Source of the DNA: Bradyrhizobium sp. | Lineage (GTDB): Bacteria; Pseudomonadota; Alphaproteobacteria; Rhizobiales; Xanthobacteraceae | Direction: 5' to 3' | Length of the DNA: 64,000 nucleotides | Assembly: GCA_028290305.1 (NCBI GenBank) | Contig: JAQGKC010000146.1 | Coordinates: 1-64,000, forward strand | In this document: in pieces, positions 47,361 through 55,017 of the stretch | Numbering within the stretch: the stretch's first letter is position 1 | Layout of the letters: every line of letters begins with the position of its first letter | Notes under the pieces: model-generated | The model's database searches: none | Told to the model about the DNA's origin: nothing | Seen by the model: the letters and a program-made list of their open reading frames with translations, nothing else | Made by a program: the position numbers and the translations under genes

Positions 47361-47801
47361 ATGCAAAAGACCGGCTTAAAGATTTATCTTGCGACGGTGC
47401 TATTGTGCGCCCTCGCCTTGTCGCCGGCGCACGCCGAGGTACGGATTCTCGCCAGTCCGGGCGGCGAGGTCGGCCCGTTCCTGGATCTGTTCGAACGCGT
47501 GCGCGATACCGGCGAACGCGTCGTCATTGACGGACCCTGCCTGTCGGCCTGCACGTTGGTGCTGAGCGTGGTGCCGAGTGACCGCATCTGCGTGACCCGC
47601 CGGGCGATACTGGGATTTCACGCCGCGCGATCGGTCGACAGGCGCGGCCGGATGTATGCCGAGCCGGAAGCGTCCGAGCTGGTGCTGGAGGCTTATCCCG
47701 CCGCGGTGCGGGGCTGGATCAGCCGCCGCGGCGGATTGACCTCGCGCCTGCTGTTGCTGCGAGGGCGCGAGCTCGCGGCGATCTATCCGAGGTGCCGATA
47801 A
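47361..47801 (+). CDS. Predicted periplasmic ClpP/crotonase-like protein
   Basis: A 146-residue secreted protein. A signal peptide (IYLATVLLCALALSPAHA) precedes VRILASPGGEVGPFLDLFERVRDTGERVVIDGPCLSACTLVLSVVP and ILGFHAARSVDRRG. The GPCLSACT Ser and the GFHAA His match the pattern of COG3904-type periplasmic proteins with a ClpP-like fold, in which they would be catalytic. A third catalytic residue is not identifiable. It has an AAGGAG site upstream. Function is unknown. Confidence 0.68.
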   Translation: MQKTGLKIYLATVLLCALALSPAHAEVRILASPGGEVGPFLDLFERVRDTGERVVIDGPCLSACTLVLSVVPSDRICVTRRAILGFHAARSVDRRGRMYAEPEASELVLEAYPAAVRGWISRRGGLTSRLLLLRGRELAAIYPRCR

Positions 47802-48008
47802 GCGATCGACCGTTCATCAGGCAGTGGCCCTAGAGCATTGAAATTCTTCTTGCCGCCGGGATTGTCGAAGCAATTCGCGTTTTCGTCCGAATCCTTCGCT
47901 GGCGCAGCATGACCTTTCCAGCTCAAACGCCTAGGTTGTACGGCGCGGCGATGGTCCGGCGCCGTACACACCGCTCAAACTCAACACCGGATCGGGGAGT
48001 GTTACGTC

Positions 48009-48302
48009 ATGTCGGGAATGCTCATCAATCTGATCATCCAGATCATCAGCGGCGCCGTCGGCGGAAATGTCGCCGCGGGCGCAGCCAAGAATATCGATCT
48101 CGGTACGCTTGGAAACACCATCGCGGGCGCAGTTGGCGGCGGCATCGGGGGACAGATCCTCGGCATGCTGATTCCATTGCTCGCCAATACAGCCTCGACG
48201 CCGGATATCGGCAGCATCATCGGTCAGGTGGCCGGCGGCGGCGTTGCGGGTGCCGTTCTCACGGCGATCGTCGGCGCCATCAAGAACAAGTCAGCAGCCT
48301 GA
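48009..48302 (+). CDS. Small glycine-zipper hydrophobic protein
   Basis: A 97-residue protein composed largely of Gly, Ala and Ile. Three hydrophobic stretches (LINLIIQIISGAVGG; GNTIAGAVGGGIGGQILGMLIPLLA; IIGQVAGGGVAGAVLTAIVGAI) show GxxxG glycine-zipper spacing, suggesting insertion or oligomerisation in a membrane. There is no typical signal peptide. No family assignment is possible. The 207-bp gap upstream contains nothing else I recognise. Confidence 0.6.
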   Translation: MSGMLINLIIQIISGAVGGNVAAGAAKNIDLGTLGNTIAGAVGGGIGGQILGMLIPLLANTASTPDIGSIIGQVAGGGVAGAVLTAIVGAIKNKSAA

Positions 48303-48389
48303 TCGATTCTGAGATCATGAGCGAAGCGGGGCACGAATAAGTGCCTCGCTGGAGCGCGTTAACAATCGTGAATGCGCTGAGACGCACTC

Positions 48390-48423
48390 CGATGGGTGCG
48401 GCTTGCCGATGAGTGCGGCTTGC
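48390..48423. repeat. Two-copy 17-bp tandem repeat
   Basis: The units CGATGGGTGCGGCTTGC and CGATGAGTGCGGCTTGC follow each other directly in the gap between convergent genes. They differ at one base. Confidence 0.7.
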
Positions 48424-48455
48424 CGACCAATGCTGCCTGGCATGCCGATGAGAGA

Positions 48456-48866
48456 TCATCCCTCCATCGGGACGTTCACCATCCAGGGGATGCCGAACTG
48501 ATCGACGCACATGCCGAATCCCTTGGAGAAGAAGGTCTTCGCGAACGGCATGTTGACACTGCCCCCTTCGCAAAGCGCGTTGAACTTGCGCTCAGCCTCG
48601 GCGGGGTCGCCGACCGTCAGCGAGACCGAAAAGCCCTGCGGCTTATGGAAATGTTCCGGAGGCGCGTCCGACGCCATCAGCACTTGGCCGTCGATCGAAA
48701 TCCTGCCGTGCATGATCTTCTTCTTCCGCTCGGGCGGCGACGGCATCGACTCCGGCGCCTCCTCATTTCGGAACATCGCCTCGATCTTTGCGCCGAGCAC
48801 CTTCTCGTAGAACTTGAACGCCGCTTCGCAATTGCCGTCGTAAAACAGATAGGGATTGATCTGCAT
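48456..48866 (-). CDS. VOC family protein (PhnB-like)
   Basis: A 136-residue vicinal-oxygen-chelate protein of the PhnB/3-demethylubiquinone-methyltransferase-like group: it begins MQINPYLFYDGNCEAAFKFYEKVLGAKIEAM, the hallmark of the group, and has MHGRISIDGQVLMASD plus FSKGFGMCVDQFGIPWMVN. Function is probably binding or processing of a small molecule. It is the last gene of the doxX-SRPBCC-VOC set, 39 bp after the SRPBCC gene, so it should fall under the predicted ECF promoter upstream of doxX. Confidence 0.9.
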   Translation of the reverse strand: MQINPYLFYDGNCEAAFKFYEKVLGAKIEAMFRNEEAPESMPSPPERKKKIMHGRISIDGQVLMASDAPPEHFHKPQGFSVSLTVGDPAEAERKFNALCEGGSVNMPFAKTFFSKGFGMCVDQFGIPWMVNVPMEG

Positions 48867-48905
48867 GGCTTGCTCCTTTGGGTGGTGGACGCTTGAAGTA
48901 TCCGA

Positions 48906-49442
48906 TTATTTCTCGGTGAGCTGTTTCAGATTGGCGAGACCGATTTCAAAATCCTTGCCGACCATGTTGTCCACGTTCATGAACAGATGCATGAGCTTTC
49001 CCATGAACGGCAGCGGACCATGCATGAGCCACGTCAGATTGGTGGCATCGCCCTGCGGCAGCATTGTGAATTCGGCGGTGTTGTGTCCCTCGAACGGCTT
49101 AAAGAAATCGAGTTTGATGACGATTTTCGCCGGCATTGCCGCGTCCAGAATTTCCATGCGGCCGGAGCCGACATTGTTGTTGCCGTCCCACGCATAGACC
49201 GCGCCCTTGCCGCTCTCCGCGCCGCTATAGGTGCGCTTCATCGCGGGATCCTTTTTCTCATAAGGCGACCAGGTGACCCACTGATGAAAATCGTTGATCA
49301 GCGGAAAGATTTTGTCCGGTGGCGCCTGGACCGTGGTCGCGCGCCGGACGCTGAACGTATCCGGCTTGGTGGCGGCGAGGATGAGGACGATCGCAATGGC
49401 GACCGCGAGTACGATGGCGACGATGGCAATGATCTCGAACAT
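48906..49442 (-). CDS. SRPBCC family protein with N-terminal membrane helix
   Basis: A 178-residue protein. One membrane helix (IIAIVAIVLAVAIAIVLILAA) precedes a START/Bet v1-like domain: FSVRRATTVQAPPDKIFPLINDFHQWVTWSPYEKKDPAMKRTY and TWLMHGPLPFMGKLMHLFMNVDNMVGKDFEIGLANLK. Such domains bind hydrophobic ligands. The ATG at MFEIIAI is chosen because similarity begins there. It is the middle gene of the doxX-SRPBCC-VOC operon. Confidence 0.88.
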   Translation of the reverse strand: MFEIIAIVAIVLAVAIAIVLILAATKPDTFSVRRATTVQAPPDKIFPLINDFHQWVTWSPYEKKDPAMKRTYSGAESGKGAVYAWDGNNNVGSGRMEILDAAMPAKIVIKLDFFKPFEGHNTAEFTMLPQGDATNLTWLMHGPLPFMGKLMHLFMNVDNMVGKDFEIGLANLKQLTEK

Positions 49443-49479
49443 GGAAAACTCCGTTTCTGTAAATAGGCGGCCAAGCAAG

Positions 49480-49893
49480 TCAACGCGACAGCGGGATCAG
49501 CTCGCGCAAGCTCCTGTAACGCAGCCAGAGCCCGCCCCACAGCATCAGACCGAGATAAAACCCGAACAGCACGTGGCTGAACAGCGGACTGCCGATCCGC
49601 ACATGCGATGCCATGGCGCCGCCGAGATAGCCGGTCAGCAGGATTGCGCCGAGGATCGAGGTGGGCGGGATCGCATAAAGGATGGTGCAGGCGACAGTGA
49701 TGAAGCCGAGGCTGCGTGCGAGAACTTCGCTCGAACCATAGCCCATCCGGTCCATCGTTTCGGTAACCACCGGCCATGGCACCAGCTTGATGGCGCCATC
49801 GAACAACAGAAACACGATAACGAGGCCGCTGAGGGCGCGGCCGGTCCAAAGCGCTGACTTGGAGACCGGTGCGGTGTCCGCAATCGTCGGCAT
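49480..49893 (-). CDS. DoxX family membrane protein
   Basis: A 137-residue inner-membrane protein with four helices (ALSGLVIVFLLFDGAIKLV; LGFITVACTILYAI; LGAILLTGYLGGAMASHVRI; VLFGFYLGLMLWGGLWL). LLFDGAIKL and TGYLGGAMASHVR match the DoxX-like family, often linked to redox or solvent stress. The start is the second ATG (MPTIADT), which has GGAG at 7 bp; four codons upstream is an alternative. A TGTCGG-17-CGTC promoter lies about 30 bp upstream. Confidence 0.87.
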   Translation of the reverse strand: MPTIADTAPVSKSALWTGRALSGLVIVFLLFDGAIKLVPWPVVTETMDRMGYGSSEVLARSLGFITVACTILYAIPPTSILGAILLTGYLGGAMASHVRIGSPLFSHVLFGFYLGLMLWGGLWLRYRSLRELIPLSR

Positions 49894-49924
49894 GGCTTGC
49901 TCCATTGGTGATGCTCAACCCATA

Positions 49925-49951
49925 GACGAACGGGGCAAACGCAATCCGACA
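49925..49951 (-). promoter_or_regulatory. Predicted ECF-sigma promoter of the doxX-SRPBCC-VOC operon
   Basis: On the minus strand: TGTCGG (49946-49951), 17-bp spacer ending CCGTT, CGTC (49925-49928). Boxes and spacing equal the other three sites in the block. Confidence 0.75.
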
Positions 49952-49986
49952 GGGAGCGACAATATTTTTCGAATGCACTGCGGGAG

Positions 49987-50125
49987 CGTGCCCCGGATAC
50001 CGCACAGCGCGCCGCGCCGACGGCGTGATGCGCTGCCGATCCGGGGTCCATGGCTGCACCACGAAAGTGTGGGTCCCGGCGCTGCGGCGCACCGCCGAAG
50101 AGGTGCTGCACCGCGTCCGGGACAC
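49987..50125. repeat. Complex intergenic palindromic repeat
   Basis: This GC-rich stretch has ends of the type GTGCCCCGGA and TCCGGGACAC, with internal short palindromes (GCGCCGCGCCGACGGCG; GCGCTGCGGCGC). It looks like one of the long mosaic repeats of Bradyrhizobium and fills the gap between the sigma-factor gene and the doxX promoter. Confidence 0.55.
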
Positions 50126-50158
50126 CGTGCCAGCGCGTTGCTCCCCTTAGGAAAGGGC

Positions 50159-51427
50159 CTACTTCCCTGCCTTCGCGCGCGGCTGGCTGTCGCGCATCAG
50201 GCGGTCGAGATGCATGCGGATATGGGCGGCTTCGGCCGAGGTGTTGGCGAGCGCGATGGCGCGGTCGAACGCGACGCGCGCTTCGTCGTTGCGGCCGAGT
50301 TGCATCAGGAACGCGCCACGCACGCCAAAGAAATGAAAATAATTCGAGAGCCGCTCACCCAACGGTTCGATCATCTCCAGCGCCGCCTCGGGGCCACGCA
50401 CCTTGGACACCGCAACCGCGCGATTGAGCGTCACCACCGGCGACGGCTGCATGATTTCGAGCGTGCCATAAAGCAGATCGATCTGGGTCCAATCGGTGTC
50501 TTCGGGCTTGGCGGCGCGAGCATGCAGGGCTGCGATCGCCGCCTGAACCTGATAGGGCCCGCTGCGGTGATGGCGCATCGCCTTGTCGATCAGCGCCAGC
50601 CCCTCCGCGATCATCTTCTGATTCCACAACGAGCGATCCTGATCGTCGAGCAGCACCAACGCACCCTCGGCGTCAAAGCGCGCGGCGGCACGGGCATGCT
50701 GCAGCAGCAACAGCGCCGTCAGTCCCATGATCTCGGGTTCACTCTGGAACAGCCGCAGCAACAACCGCGCCAGGCGGATGGCCTCCTCGCACAGGGGTGC
50801 GCGGATCTCGGCGGTATCTCCGCTGGCGGAATAGCCTTCGTTGAAAATCAGATAGACCATCGCGGCGACCGAGGAGAGCCGCTCGGTGCGCTCCACGGCG
50901 CCTGGCGTCTCGAACGGCACATCGGCACCGGCAACGCGCGCTTTCGCCCGCGTGATACGCTGCTCCATCGCCGCCTCGGAGACCAGGAAGGCGCGCGCGA
51001 TCTGCTTGACGGTCAGGCCGGAGACGATGCGCAGCGCCAGCGCGATCTGTTGCGTCGCCGGCAGATCGGGGTGGCAGCAGATGAACAGCAGCCGCAGGAT
51101 GTCGTCGCGATAATGCGAGCCGTCGAGCCGTTCGGCCAACGCGTCTTCGGCGTCGTCGAGATCGGAGATTGCCTCGTCCTCGGGCAGCGGCTCCTGTTTG
51201 CTGCGGCGCCTGATATCGTCGATCGCGACATTGCGCCCGACCATGATAAGCCACGCCGCGGGATCGCGTGGCGGGCCGTTTTGCGGCCAGCTTTTCAGCG
51301 CGCGCAAGGATGCGTTCTGGAACGCCTCCTCGGCGGTGTCGAGATTGCGGAAATAGCGCAGCAGCGCGCCGACCGCCTGGGGACGCGCGGAAGTCAGCGC
51401 CGCATCGATCCAGGCGGTGTCGGTCAC
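50159..51427 (-). CDS. ECF sigma factor, ECF42-like, with C-terminal extension
   Basis: A 422-residue sigma factor, twice the usual ECF length. Region 2 is at about residues 15-85 (LLRYFRNLDTAEEAFQNASLRALKSW; AAWLIMVGRNVAIDDIRRRS) and region 4 at 110-165 (LPATQQIALALRIVSGLTVKQIARAFLVSEAAMEQRITRAKARV). The C-terminal 250 residues are helical and TPR-like (LLLQHARAAARFD; NYFHFFGVRGAFLMQLGRNDEARVAFDRAIALA). This extension plus an adjacent DGPF gene defines the ECF42 group. It starts at GTG, overlapping the YciI stop by 4 bp. No anti-sigma gene is nearby. Confidence 0.93.
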   Translation of the reverse strand: MTDTAWIDAALTSARPQAVGALLRYFRNLDTAEEAFQNASLRALKSWPQNGPPRDPAAWLIMVGRNVAIDDIRRRSKQEPLPEDEAISDLDDAEDALAERLDGSHYRDDILRLLFICCHPDLPATQQIALALRIVSGLTVKQIARAFLVSEAAMEQRITRAKARVAGADVPFETPGAVERTERLSSVAAMVYLIFNEGYSASGDTAEIRAPLCEEAIRLARLLLRLFQSEPEIMGLTALLLLQHARAAARFDAEGALVLLDDQDRSLWNQKMIAEGLALIDKAMRHHRSGPYQVQAAIAALHARAAKPEDTDWTQIDLLYGTLEIMQPSPVVTLNRAVAVSKVRGPEAALEMIEPLGERLSNYFHFFGVRGAFLMQLGRNDEARVAFDRAIALANTSAEAAHIRMHLDRLMRDSQPRAKAGK

Positions 51428-51792
51428 GTCTTGAGGCTCCCCGGATTTAACAAGCCGACCGGGCGGATTTCGTAGGCTCCGCCGGGATTGGCCGCGCCGA
51501 GATCGCGCGCAACATCGAGCGCCTCGTCGAGATTCTTGCAATCGACGATGTAGAAGCCAAGCAATTGTTCCTTGGTTTCGGCAAAGGGGCCATCGATCAC
51601 GACCGGCGGATTCTCCTTGCGCAGCGTGGTCGCCGCCGTCGTCGGCAACAGCCGCGCGACCGGGCCGAGCCGGCCCTGTTTGGTCAACTTGTCCTGGACA
51701 ACGGCCAGTTTTTGCATGACCGCGGCGTCCTGTTCCTTGGTCCAGGAACCGACGGTGTCTTCATCGTGGTAGCAAAGAATGGTGTAGAGCAT
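51424..51792 (-). CDS. YciI/DGPF family protein coupled to the sigma factor
   Basis: A 122-residue YciI-fold protein starting MLYTILCYHDEDTVGSWTKEQ, with the literal DGPF motif in VVIDGPFAETKEQLLGFYIVD and the catalytic-type His early in the chain (CYH). AGGAAC precedes the ATG. Its stop overlaps the GTG of the ECF gene by 4 bp, so the two are co-translated. In ECF42 systems the DGPF gene is both neighbour and regulatory target. A predicted ECF promoter lies about 45 bp upstream, implying autoregulation. Confidence 0.92.
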   Translation of the reverse strand: MLYTILCYHDEDTVGSWTKEQDAAVMQKLAVVQDKLTKQGRLGPVARLLPTTAATTLRKENPPVVIDGPFAETKEQLLGFYIVDCKNLDEALDVARDLGAANPGGAYEIRPVGLLNPGSLKT

Positions 51793-51815
51793 GTGGAGTT
51801 CCTGTTTGATTGGAA

Positions 51816-51842
51816 GACGAACGAGTATGCCCGGAGCCGACA
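51816..51842 (-). promoter_or_regulatory. Predicted ECF-sigma promoter of the YciI-sigma operon
   Basis: On the minus strand: TGTCGG (51837-51842), 17-bp spacer ending CTCGTT, CGTC (51816-51819). It would let the sigma factor drive its own operon. Confidence 0.75.
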
Positions 51843-51876
51843 TGGGTTGGGAGATTTTTTACGTGCATCACGGCAG

Positions 51877-52020
51877 CGTCGTGCCGGCCAAGCCAGGCGT
51901 GAGCCGGGACCCATAACCTCCGGCATTGCCGCTTGCAGAAAGCATCCACCCCAGTGCAGAAACGAAATGACACGGCGTATGGGTCCGGCTTGCGCTTGCT
52001 TCGCAAGCTTGCCGGGACGA
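51877..52020. repeat. Long inverted repeat between divergent genes
   Basis: GAGCCGGGACCCATA (51901-51915) pairs with TATGGGTCCGGCT (51979-51991), and CGTCGTGCCGGCCAAGCC pairs imperfectly with GCTTGCCGGGACGA. It occupies most of the gap upstream of the dehydrogenase gene. Confidence 0.65.
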
Positions 52021-52045
52021 GCCATAGAGATGAGGCGAAAATCCG

Positions 52046-53011
52046 ATGAATGAAGGCACGCTCGCGTTGCTTATACATGGCGGGACCGAAAACTGGTCTC
52101 CCGAGCGATGGAAGGGCCGGTTCGACGATGCGTGCCCCGACCGCCGTGTTGTGCTGTTACCCGATGCGGAACTCGATCCCGCCGATGTCCACTACGCCGC
52201 AGTCTGGAAGCCGGCCCAGGGGGAGCTCGCGGCATTTCCGAACCTGCGCGTCATTTTCAATCTGGGCGCGGGCGTCGATGCGCTGATGGCCGATCCCAGC
52301 CTGCCAAAGGTGCCGCTCGTTCGCGTTGCAGTCGGCGACCTCACCCATCGAATGACGGAATATGTCGTGCTCCACGTGCTGATGCATCATCGACAGGAAC
52401 TCTACCTGCGAGCCTGCCAGCGCGAGAAGCGCTGGGAGCCGAGATCGCAATGGCCGGCCAGCGCGATTTCGGTCGGCATGCTGGGCCTTGGCACGCTCGG
52501 ATCAGACGCGGCCGAAGCCCTCAAACACCTCGGCTTTCGCGTGTCGGGCTGGAGCCGAAGCCGCAAGGAAATCGAAGGCATCGAATGCTTTCATGGCAAA
52601 GCGCAGCTCGATGCGTTTCTGCAACGGACCGATATCCTTGTCTGTCTGCTGCCGCTCACGCCGGATACGCGGCACATCCTGAATCGGGAATTATTCTCCA
52701 GGCTCAATCGCAACGGCCCGATGGGTGCACCGGTGCTGATCAATGCGGGGCGAGGCGGACTGCAGGCGGAAGCCGACATCCTGGAATGCCTCGGCGATGG
52801 CACGCTCGGGGCCGCATCGCTGGATGTCTTTGCAAGCGAACCGCTTCCGGCGGCCAGCCCGTTCTGGACCCATCCCAGGGTGATCCTGACGCCGCACAAT
52901 GCGGCCGATACCGATCCCGACGAGATATCGAAATATGTGGCGCGCCAGATCGAACGCTTCGAAGCCGGCAGCGCGTTGGAGAACGTCGTTGATTCCTCGC
53001 GCGGCTATTAA
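52046..53011 (+). CDS. 2-hydroxyacid dehydrogenase, glyoxylate/hydroxypyruvate reductase A-like
   Basis: A 321-residue D-2-hydroxyacid dehydrogenase. The N-terminal part (VHYAAVWKPAQGELAAFPNLRVIFNLGAGVDAL) and the NAD(P) loop GMLGLGTLGSDAAEAL are GhrA-like; Ser/Arg residues in GWSRSRKEI suggest NADPH use. Catalytic residues appear as INAGRGGLQ (Arg), the Glu/Asp region of LDVFASEPLP, and His in LTPHNAADTDP. It probably reduces glyoxylate or hydroxypyruvate. It is divergent from the sigma-factor operon and shows no ECF-type promoter. Confidence 0.9.
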   Translation: MNEGTLALLIHGGTENWSPERWKGRFDDACPDRRVVLLPDAELDPADVHYAAVWKPAQGELAAFPNLRVIFNLGAGVDALMADPSLPKVPLVRVAVGDLTHRMTEYVVLHVLMHHRQELYLRACQREKRWEPRSQWPASAISVGMLGLGTLGSDAAEALKHLGFRVSGWSRSRKEIEGIECFHGKAQLDAFLQRTDILVCLLPLTPDTRHILNRELFSRLNRNGPMGAPVLINAGRGGLQAEADILECLGDGTLGAASLDVFASEPLPAASPFWTHPRVILTPHNAADTDPDEISKYVARQIERFEAGSALENVVDSSRGY

Positions 53012-53030
53012 CGGCGCGGGATCGATCTGT

Positions 53031-53082
53031 TGTCGTTCGCGCGAACGCGGGACCCGTCGCCCGGTCAAGCCGGGCGACGACA
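53031..53082. repeat. Palindromic repeat after the dehydrogenase gene
   Basis: TGTCGTTCGCGCGAACG is followed by the strong hairpin CGTCGCCCGG-TCAAG-CCGGGCGACG. It is 19 bp after the stop codon and is followed by CAGCAAAAAA, so it may also end transcription. Confidence 0.65.
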
Positions 53083-53174
53083 GCAAAAAAGCGGGTCCGG
53101 ACGTTCGCGGGACGGCGTGTTGTTAGCTGAGATTCACCGCGGTCACCGCAGCGCGTGCGCCAGAACGAACGCGA

Positions 53175-53666
53175 TCACGCCATCGTCGCAACCACCTCGG
53201 CAAGGCGGTCGTAGGCCGGCGCGACACCTTTCTCGATGCCCGAATTGAGGTGGCCGTCGCGGTTTTCCTTGGTTGTGTGAAGGATGGTGGTTGTCAGCGT
53301 TGTCCGGCCACCGGTTTCGACGAAGGTCGACGTGACCTGGTATTCGTCGCTGGTGAATCCGGGCATCGAAAAACGTTCGGTGAACACGACACGCTCCGGC
53401 CGCACGATTTCGCGATAGGTGCCTTGCAGTGTGCTGTCGACGCCGTCCGGCGAACGCATCGTGAAGCGGTAAGCGCCGCCGACGCGCAGATCGATCTCGC
53501 AGACCGGCAGGGCAAGCTCGGCGCATCCGAACCAGCGCCTGACATGCTCCGGCCTGGTCATTGCGTCGAACACCAGATGCCGCGGCGCGTCGAACATACG
53601 CGTCATGGCGATTTCGAGATCCGACGGGGTGGTGATCTTCAGTGTCTTATCCACTTTTGCGTCCAT
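53175..53666 (-). CDS. SRPBCC/AHSA1 family protein
   Basis: A 163-residue START-like protein of the AHSA1 (activator of Hsp90 ATPase 1-like) group: ITTPSDLEIAMTRMFDAPRHLVFDAMTRPEHVRRWFGC at the start and TERFSMPGFTSDEYQVTSTFVETGGRTTLTTTILH in the middle. These small-ligand-binding domains are commonly paired with ArsR regulators, as here: its start lies inside the 3' end of the ArsR gene (20-bp overlap). Confidence 0.92.
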   Translation of the reverse strand: MDAKVDKTLKITTPSDLEIAMTRMFDAPRHLVFDAMTRPEHVRRWFGCAELALPVCEIDLRVGGAYRFTMRSPDGVDSTLQGTYREIVRPERVVFTERFSMPGFTSDEYQVTSTFVETGGRTTLTTTILHTTKENRDGHLNSGIEKGVAPAYDRLAEVVATMA

Positions 53667-54051
53667 GCTGCTTCTCCTTCTTTACCCGGACCCTGCGTTT
53701 TGTTCGGCCTGAGGCTTTCGCCGTCTCGTCGGCCTTCAATTCCTCCAGATAGTCGTCGAGGCGATTGAAGTTCTCGTCCCAGAATCGGCGAAAATTTCCC
53801 AGCCAGCTATCGACCTGCTTGAACGAGACCGGCGCGATACGGCACGGACGCCACTGCGCCTCGCGCCCGCGCGAGATCAGGCCAGCATGTTCCAGCACCT
53901 TGAGATGTTTCGAGATCGCCGGAAGGCTCATGTCGAATGGCTCGGCGAGTTCCGTCACCGATGTTTCGCCGAGCGCGAGCCGCGCCAGAATTGCCCGCCT
54001 CGTCGGATCGGAGAGCGCCGCGAAGGTCGCACTGAGGGGATCTGGAGACAT
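53647..54051 (-). CDS. ArsR family transcriptional regulator
   Basis: A 134-residue winged-helix regulator: SATFAALSDPTRRAILARLALGETSVTELAEPFDMSLPAISKHLKVLEHAGLISRGREAQWRPCRI is the complete ArsR domain. The C-terminal part (FWDENFNRLDDYLEELK) belongs to the SRPBCC-associated subgroup, and the tail is Lys/Arg-rich. It lacks the metal-binding ELCVCD motif, so it is unlikely to sense arsenic. It overlaps the SRPBCC gene and should repress the pair through the palindrome upstream. Confidence 0.92.
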   Translation of the reverse strand: MSPDPLSATFAALSDPTRRAILARLALGETSVTELAEPFDMSLPAISKHLKVLEHAGLISRGREAQWRPCRIAPVSFKQVDSWLGNFRRFWDENFNRLDDYLEELKADETAKASGRTKRRVRVKKEKQHGRKSG

Positions 54052-54074
54052 CCGTGCTTAGCCTATAGGTTAAA

Positions 54075-54088
54075 TAACTCATGAGTTA
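54075..54088. promoter_or_regulatory. Perfect palindrome upstream of the ArsR gene
   Basis: TAACTCATGAGTTA is a perfect 14-bp dyad, 23 bp before the ArsR start, in a local AT-rich stretch. It is the likely operator of this regulator. A second short palindrome, CCTATAGG, lies next to the start. Confidence 0.62.
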
Positions 54089-54165
54089 AATACAGCAGAG
54101 CGTTGCGGGCGTCAACTACCGGCGAAATTTTTGTCTGAAGTCGGGAAACGCGAGCACGGTCCGCA

Positions 54166-54266
54166 GGGCGGGCGAGGCGAAGCGCGCCCACCCTCACACG
54201 CTCCATTCGTCGATTCAGTCAGGGGGGCAGTTAGGTGGGCGGTACCAGGAGCGCGTTTGCCTACCT
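54166..54266. repeat. Two GGGCGGGC / AGGTGGGC hairpins
   Basis: A hairpin GGGCGGGCG...CGCGCCCACCC (54166-54193) and a looser one AGGTGGGC...GCCTACCT (54233-54266) surround a short unique stretch. The second touches the stop codon of the TetR gene and may end its transcript. Confidence 0.5.
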
Positions 54267-54919
54267 TATGGCACCATCACCTGGATCGCGCCCTTCACGA
54301 TCGCCTCCAGCTCTTTGCGGGGCACACGGGCGCGGGCGCGAATCGCAATGGTATGAAGGGTCGCAGACGCCAGCTGTGACAGCACCACCGGATCCGCGGA
54401 AGGCGGCAGCTCACCCTTTTGCATCGCAATCCGGAAACAGGCCGCGAACGCCTTGTCGAGTTCGGAAAATCCCTCCAGCACCATGGCGCGGATATCGGGA
54501 TCGGACACCGCCTCCGACGCCGCCGTCATGACCGTGAAGCAGCCGCGCGGGCCTTCATCGCCCGACAGATAGATGTCGAGCGCCACCGCGTAAATTCGCT
54601 CCAGCCGTTTGCGGATCGGCAGCTCTTCCCTGAAGATGTCGATCATCGCCGCGCGCGCGTCGGCGCGATAGCGCGCATAGCTCTTGATGTAGAGCTCGCG
54701 CTTGTCCCCGAACGCGCCATAGAGACTCGGCCGGTTCATCCCGGTGGCGGCGCTGAGATCGTCGAGCGAGGTGGCGGCGAAACCGTTTTTTCGAAACAGA
54801 TCGAGCGCCTTGCCGAGCGCGATTTCGGGCTGATAGGCGCGCGGGCGGCCACGGCGCTTTGGCGCTACGGGCGCAGCGGTTTGCACGGGCGGAGGTTGCT
54901 TCTCACTTTTTTGTACCAT
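54266..54919 (-). CDS. TetR/AcrR family transcriptional regulator
   Basis: A 217-residue regulator with a Pro/Gln-rich start, then RRGRPRAYQPEIALGKALDLFRKNGFAATSLDDLSAATGMNRPSLYGAFGDKRELY (AcrR-type helix-turn-helix, about residues 22-78). The ligand domain contains GPRGCFTVMTAASEAVSDPD, a Cys-bearing stretch common in the subgroup. It is divergent from a glutathione S-transferase gene, which is its probable target. In the gap, TTTCG (54920) and CGAAA (54955) flank an AT-rich core; an operator is possible but not clear. Confidence 0.9.
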   Translation of the reverse strand: MVQKSEKQPPPVQTAAPVAPKRRGRPRAYQPEIALGKALDLFRKNGFAATSLDDLSAATGMNRPSLYGAFGDKRELYIKSYARYRADARAAMIDIFREELPIRKRLERIYAVALDIYLSGDEGPRGCFTVMTAASEAVSDPDIRAMVLEGFSELDKAFAACFRIAMQKGELPPSADPVVLSQLASATLHTIAIRARARVPRKELEAIVKGAIQVMVP

Positions 54920-55017
54920 TTCGAAAATAATCCGTTGACCTGATCTATATTATGCGAAACAGTATAAAAAACAATCCCAGTCCGGAGAGCCGGATCAAAG
55001 CCGCCAAGGAGGCATCC

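Noticed and set aside
47863..47887. TGTCGA-15 bp-CGTC upstream of the glycine-zipper gene as a fifth ECF promoter
   Set aside because: Spacing is 15 bp instead of the strict 17 bp of the other four, and the -35 differs at its last base; kept out of the regulon.
49787..51475. A 562-codon open frame opposite the sigma-factor gene
   Set aside because: It crosses the doxX promoter, a repeat and the sigma gene, and its product is low-complexity Arg/Gly/Ala/His.
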